Shown: in pieces, positions 9,414 through 18,054 of the stretch | Numbering within the stretch: position 1 is the first letter of the stretch | How the letters are laid out: the number at the start of each line of letters is the position of its first letter | Origin: CAVZXS01 sp963779325 | GTDB lineage: Bacteria; Bacteroidota; Bacteroidia; Chitinophagales; Chitinophagaceae | Direction: 5' to 3' | Length of the DNA: 64,000 nucleotides | Assembly: GCA_963779325.1 (NCBI GenBank) | Contig: CAVZXS010000011.1 | Location: 372,001 to 436,000 of the forward strand | Translations under genes and position numbers: made by a program | Notes under the pieces: model-generated | The model's input: only the letters and a program-made list of their open reading frames with translations | What the model was told of the DNA's origin: nothing | Database searches by the model: none

Positions 9414-9827
9414 ATGAAACAGCATACAACCAATTATACCAACACTTTCATTCTGACAGCTGATGATAGTCCTTTAATGAAAGGGAAAATTCCACCCATT
9501 AAAGGAGATATAAAAACTGCGGCAAATATTCAGTTTGAAATGATAAGCAAGAATCCTTACAAATACATATCTGATGACATTTTGTTCCGGGTATTTGCCG
9601 AAAAAAATGATCCGGCAAAAAGCGAATACAAAAAAGCAAGAGAACAATTTTTTTCAAAAGGGCAGCCATGTTTCCGTGCCTCACCGTTGACAAAACGTTA
9701 CGGATGGGGAGTTCATAACGACAAGGACGGAAAAATAGCAATATTCTTTGCTGAAAGTGGCGAATATAAAAAGTTCGCAAAAGACAAAGCACTGAAAATT
9801 GTTAAAGCAATGAAATCAAGTAAATAA
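9414..9827 (+). CDS. DUF6157-family protein
   Basis: A 137-residue cytoplasmic protein. The start TTNYTNTFILTADDSP and the block FFSKGQPCFRASPLTKRYGWGVHNDKDGKIAIF match my memory of the DUF6157 family, whose function is unknown. It ends 2 nt before the racemase gene, so the two are translationally close and share a transcript. Confidence 0.8.
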   Translation: MKQHTTNYTNTFILTADDSPLMKGKIPPIKGDIKTAANIQFEMISKNPYKYISDDILFRVFAEKNDPAKSEYKKAREQFFSKGQPCFRASPLTKRYGWGVHNDKDGKIAIFFAESGEYKKFAKDKALKIVKAMKSSK

Positions 9828-9829
9828 TT

Positions 9830-10513
9830 ATGAAAAAACTGGGACTTGTAGGTGGTATCAGTTGGGTCTCAACAATTGATTACTATCGATATATTAATGA
9901 AGGTGTCAATGAAAAATCAGGCGGGTTAAACTATGCCGAATGTATTATCTATTCATTAAATTTTGGCGATGTACAAGCAAAAGGGTGGGACAACTCTTTT
10001 GATTTATTGCTAAAAGCCTGTGAGAGTTTGAAAAGAAGCGGTGCAGAAGCAATAGTATTATGTGCCAATACTGCTCATCAATTTGCTGAAAAATTAAAAA
10101 ATGAAATTGATTTACCAATAATTCATATTGTTACCGCAACAGCTGATGCAATTAATAAACAAGGGTTAAAAAAAGTTGGTTTGTTGGGAACAAAGTTTAC
10201 TATGGAAATGGAATTTTTCAGAAAAGAGCTTACTGAAAGAGGCATAGCGCCGTTGATACCTGAATTACAAGAAACCCGAAATTTCATACAGCACACGCTT
10301 AGAGATGAGTTGGGAAAAGGAGTAATTAAAGAAGAAACTAAAAAAGCATACATTTCTATTATCAATGAATTAATTAAAAATGGTGCGGAAGGCATCATTT
10401 CAGGATGTACTGAAATTCCTTTGTTGATTAATCAGGAAGATGTTTCAGTACCGTTGTTCGATACAACAAAAATCCATTCGCAAGCAGCAGTAGCGTTTGC
10501 ACTATCGAAATAA
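9830..10513 (+). CDS. Aspartate/glutamate racemase family protein
   Basis: A 227-residue cofactor-independent amino-acid racemase of the YgeA/RacX type. Both catalytic cysteines are visible: VLCANTAHQF (~Cys84) and ISGCTEIPLL (~Cys189). The N-terminal GLVGGISWVSTIDYYRYIN is the family signature. It follows the DUF6157 gene by 2 nt. The substrate (Asp, Glu or a broad range) cannot be told. Confidence 0.9.
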   Translation: MKKLGLVGGISWVSTIDYYRYINEGVNEKSGGLNYAECIIYSLNFGDVQAKGWDNSFDLLLKACESLKRSGAEAIVLCANTAHQFAEKLKNEIDLPIIHIVTATADAINKQGLKKVGLLGTKFTMEMEFFRKELTERGIAPLIPELQETRNFIQHTLRDELGKGVIKEETKKAYISIINELIKNGAEGIISGCTEIPLLINQEDVSVPLFDTTKIHSQAAVAFALSK

Positions 10514-10517
10514 ATTA

Positions 10518-10555
10518 ACGCATGCACAGAAAAAGTTAAATTTCAGCGCATGCGT
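10518..10555. repeat. Inverted repeat after the racemase gene
   Basis: Perfect 8-bp arms ACGCATGC and GCATGCGT are separated by 22 nt, starting 5 nt after the stop codon. There is no following T-run, so it is not a classical terminator; it may be a 3'-end stabilising hairpin. Confidence 0.4.
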
Positions 10556-10688
10556 TACTACAAGAAATTGAATAAGAAAATTGTTGAACGAAATTACCGA
10601 ACGGTTATGTAAATAATATCATCACAGGAAGAATAAACTGACAATTCAGTTATTAAAAGCATTGCCTGAAAGTATTTATATAAAAAAT

Positions 10689-10985
10689 CTATCTCTTGCG
10701 GATATCAGTACTGATAATAACTTTTTCGTTACACCCCTGTTGAAATGTGTAAGATAAGGATACATTGATTGGATAGGGGCCAAATAAATCAATACCGCTT
10801 GCAGGAGGTACCGATTCAATGCGATATGTTTTACTGCCAATGTTAATAATGGCGCCCCAACAGCAACCGCATTTAGTAGCATCGAAACCGGTGATAACAC
10901 CATTTACCTTTCCGGAAGAAGAAGGTTTGTTACAACCGGTTAAAAATAAAAAAGCAGGCAACAATACAATCAGAATAAGTTTCAT
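10689..10985 (-). CDS. Small lipoprotein with Cys-rich motif
   Basis: A 98-residue predicted lipoprotein: signal peptide with the lipobox LTGC (Cys18), then a ~80-residue domain. The segment FDATKCGCCWGAIINIG holds three closely spaced Cys residues, and a fourth lies in QQGCNEKV, so a disulfide or metal site is possible. I do not recognise the family. It is transcribed alone and probably anchored in a membrane. Confidence 0.7.
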   Translation of the reverse strand: MKLILIVLLPAFLFLTGCNKPSSSGKVNGVITGFDATKCGCCWGAIINIGSKTYRIESVPPASGIDLFGPYPINVSLSYTFQQGCNEKVIISTDIRKR

Positions 10986-11047
10986 GTTTCGTTTTTTAAA
11001 ATGACAAGGCGGATTTACTTAGCGTTGCACATTATTTCAGTTTCTCG

Positions 11048-11257
11048 TTACTTTGCGGATTTTTCTTTCATCTCTTTAAGATACTGGCCTATAGGGTCAA
11101 GATCACCCAATGGCAAGTTTAGTTTTCTTTTTGCATCCCGAAGGGCATTAAGCATGACTTCATTATCCTTGATTGCTTAACAAAGTCTTTCTCCGGGAGT
11201 TTTTTCAAGCCAGAGTTTTAAATGAATGTCTTTTATATGTTGTGGAGTATCGGTCAT
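11048..11257 (-). pseudogene. Small gene coupled to the nucleotidyltransferase, in-frame stop
   Basis: On the minus strand an ATG overlapping the upstream stop (ATGA) opens a 69-codon frame, MTDTPQHIKDIHLKLWLEKT...ALRDAKRKLNLPLGDLDPIGQYLKEM, interrupted once by TAA at codon 27 (11177-11179). The rest is coherent on both sides of the stop. The ATGA overlap shows it was the second gene of a two-gene unit with the nucleotidyltransferase-like gene. Its function is unknown to me. Confidence 0.6.
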
Positions 11258-11783
11258 TTTTTCAACAGGGCAAAGGTATTTAATTTAAGCTTCTCAATCC
11301 ATGCCCATATATATTTCCAGTTCATTTCAATAAATCCCGACAATTGAATTATATCTTCTGACTGGAGAGCACTTTGCAACTCCTGAATCCAAACCAGCTT
11401 AGACAACAACAAATCCTCAGGGGAAATAACAAAAATCTTTAAATCCAAAAAGTCAATTAAAGCACGTCTTTCAAATTTAATCCTTTCAAACTCTTCATCT
11501 CTCAAAATAATGAAATCAGCTTTATAATTACTTTTGTGGTCAATAATATTAACATCTCTTTTCGCTTTATGGCTTCTGTTATTGATTCTTCATCAAAATA
11601 GTATCCTTCTTTGAAATAATCCGAAAGAAGCAATGCATCCGAAGGTTTTAAATGAACGATAAAATCAAAATCCCTTGTAAACCTCGGTCCGGTATATATA
11701 CTCATTGCCATACTGCCCGAAAGCATATAGGAAATCTTGTTTCTTTCGAAAAAAACTATTAATACCCTGAGAAAATCAAACAT
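11254..11783 (-). pseudogene. Nucleotidyltransferase-fold protein, frameshifted
   Basis: Two frames (11502-11783 and 11254-11505) together make a ~176-residue protein of the nucleotidyltransferase superfamily, similar to AbiEii- or MNT-like partners. The segment YMLSGSMAMSIYTGPRFTRDFDFIVHL contains the GS motif and the DxD-like acidic pair. One base is missing near 11551; adding a T restores MFNIIDHKSNYKADFIIL. The downstream small gene overlaps by ATGA. Both members being broken suggests a decaying toxin-antitoxin-like pair, though sequence error is possible. Confidence 0.7.
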
Positions 11784-11810
11784 AGAGTTTTTTTATTGAA
11801 ATGTATTCCA

Positions 11811-12212
11811 TTACTGTTTGCCGGGCGTTGGCGGTTTCAACTTCTCATTATTCTTATGCCTTTCCGCATCCCGTATATTCTTCTTTTCAAAATTCTTTTT
11901 TAAGGCTTCGGTCAAATCGACCCCGGTTTGGTTGGCGATACAGATCAGGACCCAAAGCACATCAGCCAATTCGTCGCCCAAAAGCCCCCTCCTCGAACTG
12001 CTTTCCCAATCTTCACCTTGTTCGATTGCCCCCGATAGGGGAGGAACAGAACCTTCCTTGTATGATTGTTCTCCAAATATACGAGCCATATGTCTCGCTA
12101 CCTCACCTACTTCTTCGGTAAGAATAGCCATATTGGTCAGCTCGCTAAAGTAGCGTACACCCGTTGTTTTTATCCATTCGTCCACCTGTTGCTGTGCTTC
12201 ATGTATGGTCAT
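11811..12212 (-). CDS. MazG-like nucleotide pyrophosphohydrolase
   Basis: A 133-residue all-alpha NTP pyrophosphohydrolase of the MazG-like/dCTPase-like group. The metal-binding motif pairs are visible: LTEEVGEVARH (EExxE, ~residue 31) and GDELADVLWVLICIAN (ExxD, ~80-95). Between them the normal link is interrupted by about 23 extra residues (GSVPPLSGAIEQGEDWESSSRRG) encoded by a CCCCCT/AGGGGG palindromic repeat that stays in frame. It may still fold, since the insert falls in the loop between helices. Confidence 0.82.
   Translation of the reverse strand: MTIHEAQQQVDEWIKTTGVRYFSELTNMAILTEEVGEVARHMARIFGEQSYKEGSVPPLSGAIEQGEDWESSSRRGLLGDELADVLWVLICIANQTGVDLTEALKKNFEKKNIRDAERHKNNEKLKPPTPGKQ
11983..12055. 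repeat. GC-rich palindromic repeat inside the MazG-like gene
   Basis: This segment contains GCCCCCTCC, CCCCGATAGGGG and GGAGG-type arms. It resembles the repeats in nuoM and the amidohydrolase and adds an in-frame peptide. Confidence 0.55.
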
Positions 12213-12354
12213 AACAAAAAATTTTGAAGCAAATTACAATTTTAGCACGGTTGTTGCCGTTAAATGCGACCCTACCCTTTTTATCCTGCCCCTTAAAAAA
12301 ATTAAAATCAATTATCATCCTGCTTTTGAGTATGGATTAAAAAATTATTTTACT

Positions 12355-12702
12355 ATGAAGCTTTATGCTTTTATAAAATCGATGGCCGTTGCTGTACTTG
12401 TATTGGTTGCTAACCCTTCTTTTACCCAACAAAATGATACCATAGCGCCAAACAGTAAAATTGAAAAGCCGGGTCCCAAACCTTACCGCCTGTTGACCGC
12501 CGGCAAAAAAATTACTATCAGCAGCAAAGTAGCCGTAAAAAAAGTAATGATCTGGACTTCAACCGGTAACCGGGTATTGGAACAGGATAATATCAACTCC
12601 AACAACTACTCCCATACCATCTCCATCAACGAAAAAATATTTTTTGTGATGATAGAAACTACCGACGGTAAACGATTCACCGAAAAAATAGGTTTGAATT
12701 AA
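12355..12702 (+). CDS. Short secreted protein resembling a T9SS sorting domain
   Basis: A 115-residue protein. I chose the ATG at 12355 because it gives a proper signal peptide (MKLYAFIKSMAVAVLVLVANPSFTQ); an upstream frame extension lacks one. The mature C-terminal ~65 residues (KKVMIWTSTGNRVLEQDNINSNNYSHTISINEKIFFVMIETTDGKRFTEKIGL) look like a type IX secretion C-terminal domain, here almost alone without cargo. It converges with dtd, 10 nt away. Confidence 0.68.
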   Translation: MKLYAFIKSMAVAVLVLVANPSFTQQNDTIAPNSKIEKPGPKPYRLLTAGKKITISSKVAVKKVMIWTSTGNRVLEQDNINSNNYSHTISINEKIFFVMIETTDGKRFTEKIGLN

Positions 12703-12712
12703 TACAAACTCG

Positions 12713-13165
12713 CTACTCTTTATTTTTACTGTCCATTACTATCGTCACCGGCCCGTCATTCAGCAGCTCTACTTTCATATCTGCGCCAAAGACTCCTGTT
12801 TGTATTTTTTTACCAAGCTCCTTTTCTAATTGAGCAATCAATTTTTCATAAATCGGTATGGCTACTTCAGGTTTACTCGCTTTTATATAAGAAGGTCGGT
12901 TACCTTTTTTGGTAGAAGCATGCAGCGTAAACTGGCTTACCAATAAAATATCTCCGCCTGTTTCTTTTACAGAAATATTCATTACGCCGTTCTCATCATT
13001 AAAAATGCGCAGGTTAGTAATTTTCTGACTCAGCCATTCAATGTCTTCCCCGGTATCGGCATCTTCAATACCCGCCAGCACCAATAAACCTGTATTGATG
13101 GATGAATAGATACTGCCGTCAATTATTACACTTGCTTTTAAAACCCGCTGAATAACCGCTCTCAT
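12713..13165 (-). CDS. dtd: D-aminoacyl-tRNA deacylase
   Basis: A 150-residue DTD that removes D-amino acids (and glycine from mischarged tRNA-Ala) from tRNA. The start MRAVIQRV and the two family motifs SQFTLH (~79-84) and NDGPVTI (~137-143) are intact. It is cytoplasmic, single-gene, and convergent with the upstream-strand secreted protein gene. Confidence 0.96.
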   Translation of the reverse strand: MRAVIQRVLKASVIIDGSIYSSINTGLLVLAGIEDADTGEDIEWLSQKITNLRIFNDENGVMNISVKETGGDILLVSQFTLHASTKKGNRPSYIKASKPEVAIPIYEKLIAQLEKELGKKIQTGVFGADMKVELLNDGPVTIVMDSKNKE

Positions 13166-13208
13166 ACCTGCAAAATACGAAGGAGGAATTAAGAAGCAAA
13201 GAATTTGT

Positions 13209-13230
13209 GCCCCTATCCCCTAAAGGGGAA
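13209..13230. repeat. CCCCT...AGGGG palindrome in a spacer
   Basis: CCCCTATCCCCTAAAGGGG is another member of the short palindrome family found in and between genes here. Confidence 0.5.
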
Positions 13231-13310
13231 TATCAAACTTTAAAACCGACGGCTTGTTCAGGGTCCGGTAAATTGCTTATTGCCCGTTGCGAATTGCAAA
13301 TTGATACATG

Positions 13311-13318
13311 TATTTTTG
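13311..13318 (+). promoter_or_regulatory. Putative -7 element of arfB
   Basis: TATTTTTG matches TAnnTTTG, and a TTG at 13287 lies about 20 nt upstream. The element ends 4 nt before the ATG at 13323, pointing to a leaderless mRNA and to the MIDLS start. Confidence 0.5.
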
Positions 13319-13322
13319 TTCA

Positions 13323-13727
13323 ATGATCGACCTTTCATCCGAACTATCTTTTCAAACTACCCGCAGCGGAGGCGCCGGCGGGCAAAATGTAAATAAAGTA
13401 GAAACAGCCGTTATCGCTTTTTTTGATATTGCCGCATCGCAATTATTAACTGATGAGCAAAAAACCACGCTGAAAGAAAAACTGGCCAATCGCATCAATA
13501 CCGGCGGCAGCCTTTATGTAAAAGCGCAAACACACCGAACACAATTGGCCAATAAAGAAGAAGCGATTAAAAAAATAAATCAACTTGTTTTTCAAGCACT
13601 GCATAAAAAGAAAGCAAGGATTGCTACCAAGCCCTCCAAAGGCGCAAAAGAAAAAAGAATAGAAGGTAAAAAAATAAAAGCGGCAATCAAAGAAGGCAGA
13701 AAGAAATTTAACCGCTCAGACTACTGA
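13323..13727 (+). CDS. arfB: ArfB/YaeJ-type peptidyl-tRNA hydrolase
   Basis: A 134-residue ribosome-rescue release factor homologue that hydrolyses peptidyl-tRNA on stalled ribosomes. The catalytic GGQ lies in SGGAGGQNVNKVET (~residues 16-29). The C-terminal tail is strongly basic (KKKARIATKPSKGAKEKRIEGKKIKAAIKEGRKK), as needed to enter the empty mRNA channel. I prefer the ATG at 13323 over 13308 because a -7 promoter element occupies the region between them. Confidence 0.92.
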   Translation: MIDLSSELSFQTTRSGGAGGQNVNKVETAVIAFFDIAASQLLTDEQKTTLKEKLANRINTGGSLYVKAQTHRTQLANKEEAIKKINQLVFQALHKKKARIATKPSKGAKEKRIEGKKIKAAIKEGRKKFNRSDY

Positions 13728-13751
13728 CTTTCATTAACCGGTTTTATTTTT

Positions 13752-13759
13752 TACTTTTA
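13752..13759 (+). promoter_or_regulatory. Putative -7 element of the cytochrome c peroxidase gene
   Basis: TACTTTTA is one mismatch from TAnnTTTG and ends 4 nt before the GTG start at 13764. It is another case of a promoter core directly abutting a start codon. Confidence 0.4.
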
Positions 13760-13763
13760 ACCC

Positions 13764-14813
13764 GTGAAAAAAACAGCTACAGCCATATTCGTACTCATCT
13801 CATCAGTAATATTATTCGCTTATTCGTTAGAAAGCTGCCGCAGAAAAGATATCTCAGCGCCTGCCACCACTCCGCTTGCACAGGAAATACCTTCAGGTTT
13901 TCCCGCACCCAATTATACATTTACCGACAACCCGCTTACCAAAGAAGGTTTTGAATTGGGAAGAAAATTATTTTATGATGGTCGCCTTTCCGTTAACGGT
14001 AATTTTTCCTGCTCCGGTTGTCACGAACAACGTGCTGCCTTCGGCACTTACGAACACGATCTCAGTCATGGCTACAATGGATCGCATACACAGCGTAATG
14101 CACCGCCGCTGTTTAATTTGGCCTGGCAAAAATCTTTTCATCACGACGGAAAATTTACAACGTTGATTGAAGAAGCTAAACAACCTATTACTGCTCCCGA
14201 TGAAATGGGAGAAAGTCTTTTCGCCGTATTGATAAAAATAGGAAATGATAAAGATTACAGGGATTTATTTAAGACAGTTTACGGCGACCCGCTTATTACA
14301 CCCGACAGGTTAACAAAAGCATTAGCGCAGTTTACCGGTTTTATGGTTTCGGCCAATTCAAAATATGATAATGTAAAAAAAGGAACTGCTGTTTTTACCG
14401 CTGCCGAGGACAGGGGTTATGTTTTATTTAAAAATAAATGTGCAACCTGCCATCCCGAACCGATGTTTACCGATTACAGTTATCGTAATACCGGGCTGCC
14501 CGTTGACCCTTTTTTAAAAGATTACGGAAGAATGCAGGTAACCAATAAGCGAGAAGATTCATTAAAATTTAAAGTACCTACTTTACGCAATGTTGTATTC
14601 ACTTCCAATTATATGCACGATGGCAGGTTTGGAACATTGGCGCAATGCCTGGAGCATTACCGTACCGGTGTACAAGCAGGTCCTGCACTTGATCCTTTAC
14701 TGAGCAGCGGCATTGCATTAACCAATACCGAGACGGCTGATGTAATCAGTTTTTTAAAAACTTTGTCAGATTCTTCTTTTATAAAAGATATACGGTTTGC
14801 AAAACCGCTGTAA
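13764..14813 (+). CDS. Diheme cytochrome c peroxidase
   Basis: A 349-residue exported diheme protein of the bacterial CcpA/MauG family that reduces hydrogen peroxide. It starts at GTG. The signal peptide ends near SLESC25, so it may be a lipoprotein. Two heme motifs are present: CSGCH (Cys83, Cys86, His87) and CATCH (Cys226, Cys229, His230). The conserved GYNGSHTQRNAPPLFNLAW and PTLRNVVFTSNYMHDGRF blocks match the family. A terminator follows at once. No partner gene is adjacent. Confidence 0.93.
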   Translation: MKKTATAIFVLISSVILFAYSLESCRRKDISAPATTPLAQEIPSGFPAPNYTFTDNPLTKEGFELGRKLFYDGRLSVNGNFSCSGCHEQRAAFGTYEHDLSHGYNGSHTQRNAPPLFNLAWQKSFHHDGKFTTLIEEAKQPITAPDEMGESLFAVLIKIGNDKDYRDLFKTVYGDPLITPDRLTKALAQFTGFMVSANSKYDNVKKGTAVFTAAEDRGYVLFKNKCATCHPEPMFTDYSYRNTGLPVDPFLKDYGRMQVTNKREDSLKFKVPTLRNVVFTSNYMHDGRFGTLAQCLEHYRTGVQAGPALDPLLSSGIALTNTETADVISFLKTLSDSSFIKDIRFAKPL

Positions 14814-14818
14814 TAATT

Positions 14819-14845
14819 AAGCCCGGCAAATACTTACCGGGCTTT
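14819..14845 (+). terminator. Hairpin terminator
   Basis: Stem AGCCCGG/CCGGGCT closes just after the peroxidase stop and is followed by TT. The T-run is short, so its strength is uncertain. Confidence 0.6.
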
Positions 14846-14863
14846 ACTACTATTAATAATCTA

Positions 14864-15502
14864 TTACGACTTTCTTTTCTTCTTCATAGCTTCCAGCACC
14901 TGTCTTTGCTTTTCTATTTCGACCTTTTGTTTTTCCTGGTCTTTTTTATTTTCCTCTATATTCTCTTCCAGTTTCTTTTTCTTTTTTTCCAAATCAGTCA
15001 AATCACTTTCCAGGTTGCCCTGCTTTTTTATGGCTTTGGCTATTACATCATCCTGCGCTTTTAGTTGCACTTCCAGGTTATAGGCCTCCACGTAAGGCAC
15101 CATTTCGTTCAAAAAAGTTTTAGCCTGATCCTTTATCACGCCGTCCATTACAGGTACAATATTGGCATCCGCTTTATAAATAAGCATATAAACCACTGAC
15201 TCATCTTTTTCTTTACGGCTCTTTTTTTCTACCCTGAAAATATAATCCATACTTTCAGCGCTGATTTTACTGAGCACGGTATTTTTATAATTCCTGAACC
15301 CTTTTGACTCCTTGGCCTTATGACCCATGGCGGCCATTTTTTCCAGCAACGCATCCTCTACCACCGAGGGCGGGTAAGGGAACTCAATGGCAAATGTTTC
15401 CTGGTCTTTCTTACTATATTCAACTTTGCCTTCGTACGCCGTTTGCGCAGCAGCAAATTGTACAGCCAACGCCGCGATAAAAAGAGTAAAGATTTTTTTC
15501 AT
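14864..15502 (-). CDS. Secreted protein with C-terminal coiled coil
   Basis: A 212-residue exported protein without a family I recognise. The ATG at 15502 gives a clean signal peptide (KKIFTLFIAALAVQFAAAQ), and a perfect TATCTTTG element lies 15 nt upstream; the longer frame from 15577 is not needed. Residues ~20-135 look globular, and residues ~150-212 are a highly charged coiled coil rich in Lys, Glu and Gln. Transcription is convergent with the peroxidase gene. Confidence 0.78.
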   Translation of the reverse strand: MKKIFTLFIAALAVQFAAAQTAYEGKVEYSKKDQETFAIEFPYPPSVVEDALLEKMAAMGHKAKESKGFRNYKNTVLSKISAESMDYIFRVEKKSRKEKDESVVYMLIYKADANIVPVMDGVIKDQAKTFLNEMVPYVEAYNLEVQLKAQDDVIAKAIKKQGNLESDLTDLEKKKKKLEENIEENKKDQEKQKVEIEKQRQVLEAMKKKRKS

Positions 15503-15517
15503 AAAGAATAATTTTTC

Positions 15518-15525
15518 CAAAGATA
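15518..15525 (-). promoter_or_regulatory. Putative -7 element of the 14864-15502 gene
   Basis: Minus-strand TATCTTTG, an exact match to TAnnTTTG, lies 15 nt before the ATG at 15502. It decides the start choice. Confidence 0.5.
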
Positions 15526-15599
15526 GTAATTCGCTAAAATTGGTTGCAGGAAATTTAAACGCAACTGATACGGCCATATCATTAAATTAAGAGTTTTAA

Positions 15600-15770
15600 A
15601 TACCTTGCCCTTCAGGGCAAGGATAAAATATTGATAGATTGTATTGGCTTTAGCCCAAAAAATAATTTGGCAAAGCCGGCATTACAAAAACAATTGCTAT
15701 CACCGCACTGAAGCCCGCCTGAACAGAACGGGTATGGGCGGTGCAAATTATCAGTTGGTCCCTAACTTAC
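15600..15770. repeat. Hairpin-rich spacer with CCCTTCAGGG-type repeats
   Basis: Contains the near-perfect inverted repeat CCTTGCCCTTCAGGGCAAGG (15603-15622) and further GGGCTTTAGCCC and GCCCGCC...GGGCGG arms. The same kind of repeat fills 22421-22878. No gene is seen. Confidence 0.55.
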
Positions 15771-15817
15771 TGATATTTCTGATAGAGGTAAGATGCTGTA
15801 ATTAGCCGCAAGACAAT

Positions 15818-15825
15818 TACATTTG
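15818..15825 (+). promoter_or_regulatory. Putative -7 element of the flippase gene
   Basis: TACATTTG matches the consensus exactly, 17 nt before the TTG start at 15843. Confidence 0.45.
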
Positions 15826-15842
15826 CCTTTAAAATTTACAGA

Positions 15843-17324
15843 TTGAGTGGTATAAAAAAATTGGCGGGGCAAACTTTATGGTACGGGCTTAGCAATGTAG
15901 GCGGCCGTTTTCTTAATTACTTCCTTACTTTTCTTCATACCGCCCTATTTAATACTTCCGAGTACGGTGATGTTTCTATCTTTTATGCCAATGCGGCTTT
16001 ACTGAGTATACTTTTTACGTACGGCATGGAGACAACTTACTTCCGTTTTGCAAAGGATAAGGAGCAAAATGCTTCGGTTTACTCCACGGGTTTTATGTCC
16101 CTGCTTCTTACAACATTTATTTTTTCGCTTGCACTCATTTTCAGCCGTCAGCCAATAGCTGATTTTATGAAGGTAGAAAAACATCCGGAATGGATTACCT
16201 GGCTGGCAATAATTGTAGCTGCAGATACGCTTGCCGCGTTACCGTTTGCCGTTTTGCGCCAGCAAAACAGGCCGCGTAAATACGCAACTATTAAATTAGC
16301 CAATATTTTTCTTACCGTAGGACTGCAAATATTTTTCTTTTGGATATATCCTTCGTTATTTAAAACGCAGGTTGACATCGGTTATGTATTTCTTGCCAAC
16401 CTTATTGCCAGCTTAGCCACACTGCTTTTTCTTTGGAAAGAAATAAAATTGATTGATTGGAAATTTGACAAAGCGCTGTGGAAAAAGATGATTACCTATT
16501 CACTGCCATTGATCATTGTTGGCTTTGGCGGTATGGTAAATGAAACTATTGACCGCCAACTTTTATTGCATTTTTGGAACGGAACGGTTGCAGAAGCCAA
16601 ATCGGCCAACGGTATTTATTCCGCCAACTATAAATTAGCCATTCTTATTGTATTATTTATACAAGCCTTCAGAATGGGCGCCGAACCATTTTTCTTTCAG
16701 CAAGCCGGCAGCGAGAATGCGCCGCGTACTTATGCCAGGGTGATGAAATTTTTTGTTATCGTTTGTTGTCTTTGTTTTTTATTCATCGTCCTTTTTCTTG
16801 ATGTATGGAAATCACTGATTACTATTAAAGACAAAAGGTACGCACTGGGTATTATGACGGTACCGTTGCTGGCACTGGCAAAAATTTTCCTCGGTGTCTA
16901 TTACAATCTTTCCATTTGGTACAAACTGACGGATAAAAATATTTACGGCGCCTGGATTACAATTGCGGGTGCGGCTATTACAATCGTAATTAACATTACG
17001 CTTATACCGGTTATAGGCTATTACGCCAGTGCTATAGCCACTGTAGCCTGTTATAGTTTTATGATGATTGCCTGCTACCGACTGGGACAAAAATATTATC
17101 CCATCCCTTACCCGTGGAAGAAACTCACGGCTTATGTTACAATTTGTGTACTGCTGTTCGGGTTACACCAATTGATCAGGTATATTTCGCCTTCTGTTTG
17201 GATTACACACCTTGCGGCAATTGTTCTGATGGCGGGTTTTACATGGTTTATACTAACTATTGAAAGAAAAGAGTTTGAGAAACTGCCGTACATAGGAAAG
17301 TTTTTAAAACCGAAAGCCGGGTAA
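15843..17324 (+). CDS. Polysaccharide-type lipid flippase (MOP superfamily)
   Basis: A 493-residue integral membrane protein with about 14 helices, of the oligosaccharide flippase family (RfbX/MurJ-like) that moves lipid-linked glycans across the inner membrane. The start is TTG. The N-terminal AGQTLWYGLSNVGGRFLNYFLTFLHTALFNTSEYGDVSIFY is the typical family opening, and the rest is regularly spaced helices to the end. It is not next to glycosyltransferases, so the substrate is unknown. A Crp-type regulator follows after 65 nt. Confidence 0.88.
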   Translation: MSGIKKLAGQTLWYGLSNVGGRFLNYFLTFLHTALFNTSEYGDVSIFYANAALLSILFTYGMETTYFRFAKDKEQNASVYSTGFMSLLLTTFIFSLALIFSRQPIADFMKVEKHPEWITWLAIIVAADTLAALPFAVLRQQNRPRKYATIKLANIFLTVGLQIFFFWIYPSLFKTQVDIGYVFLANLIASLATLLFLWKEIKLIDWKFDKALWKKMITYSLPLIIVGFGGMVNETIDRQLLLHFWNGTVAEAKSANGIYSANYKLAILIVLFIQAFRMGAEPFFFQQAGSENAPRTYARVMKFFVIVCCLCFLFIVLFLDVWKSLITIKDKRYALGIMTVPLLALAKIFLGVYYNLSIWYKLTDKNIYGAWITIAGAAITIVINITLIPVIGYYASAIATVACYSFMMIACYRLGQKYYPIPYPWKKLTAYVTICVLLFGLHQLIRYISPSVWITHLAAIVLMAGFTWFILTIERKEFEKLPYIGKFLKPKAG

Positions 17325-17389
17325 AATTTTTTATTAAAATTAACCGGCCATTCGTTTTGCTGTTTATACCAAATAATTAATTTGCTGCC

Positions 17390-17968
17390 ATGATAGAAAA
17401 AATGATTGATAGCTTTAACCGGATGCATCCCATGTCACCCGAGTTGATAGAGGCGATAAAAGCTGTTACTGAAATCAACGACTATCCCAAAAAAACTATT
17501 TTACTGAAAGAAGGACAGGTGGCCAACTATGCTTATTTTATTATAAAAGGACTGACAAGAGCGTACTATGTAACGGATGAAAAAGAAACCACCCGCCTGT
17601 TTATGGATGAAGGCTATGTTATCACCTCCTGGATCAGTTTTCAAACCCGTCAACCGAGTTATGAATTTATAGAGACCCTGGAAGACACAACACTTGCCGG
17701 TATTCACTATAATGACCTGCAAAGATTATACAAAGAATTTACTGAACTCAACATCAACGGCAGAAAAATGGTAGAACACTTTTTTGTACGGTCAGAAGAA
17801 AGAACATTTATGCTTCGCAAACATACCGCCGAAGAAAAATATGAATTCTTTATTAATCATTACCCCGATTTATACCAGCGTGTTTCGCAACGACAGATAG
17901 CAACCTTCCTGGGCATGAAAGAAGAAACACTGAGCCGCATAAGAGCCAAAGCCTTAAAGAAAGGTTAA
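17390..17968 (+). CDS. Crp/Fnr-family transcriptional regulator
   Basis: A 192-residue regulator. Residues ~20-115 form the cyclic-nucleotide-binding-like beta roll (PKKTILLKEGQVANYAYFIIKGLTRAYY); the ligand-binding Arg pattern of true CAP proteins is not evident, so the ligand is unknown. Residues ~130-190 carry the winged helix with the recognition segment SQRQIATFLGMKEETLSRIRAKAL. The same-strand gap to the flippase gene is short, but a TTAATTTG element before the ATG suggests its own promoter. Confidence 0.9.
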   Translation: MIEKMIDSFNRMHPMSPELIEAIKAVTEINDYPKKTILLKEGQVANYAYFIIKGLTRAYYVTDEKETTRLFMDEGYVITSWISFQTRQPSYEFIETLEDTTLAGIHYNDLQRLYKEFTELNINGRKMVEHFFVRSEERTFMLRKHTAEEKYEFFINHYPDLYQRVSQRQIATFLGMKEETLSRIRAKALKKG

Positions 17969-18054
17969 TACAATCAATGCATTCTCCTTCTTTAAGTTTG
18001 TCAACTTTTTTAAACTAATCAATTCAAGATTAATAGCAAAAAACTATCAAAGTT

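Noticed and set aside
12205..12354. An N-terminal extension of the 12355-12702 protein
   Set aside because: It would bury the signal peptide; the ATG at 12355 gives a normal export signal.
15503..15577. An N-terminal extension of the coiled-coil secreted protein
   Set aside because: It covers the -7 element TATCTTTG and would displace the signal peptide.
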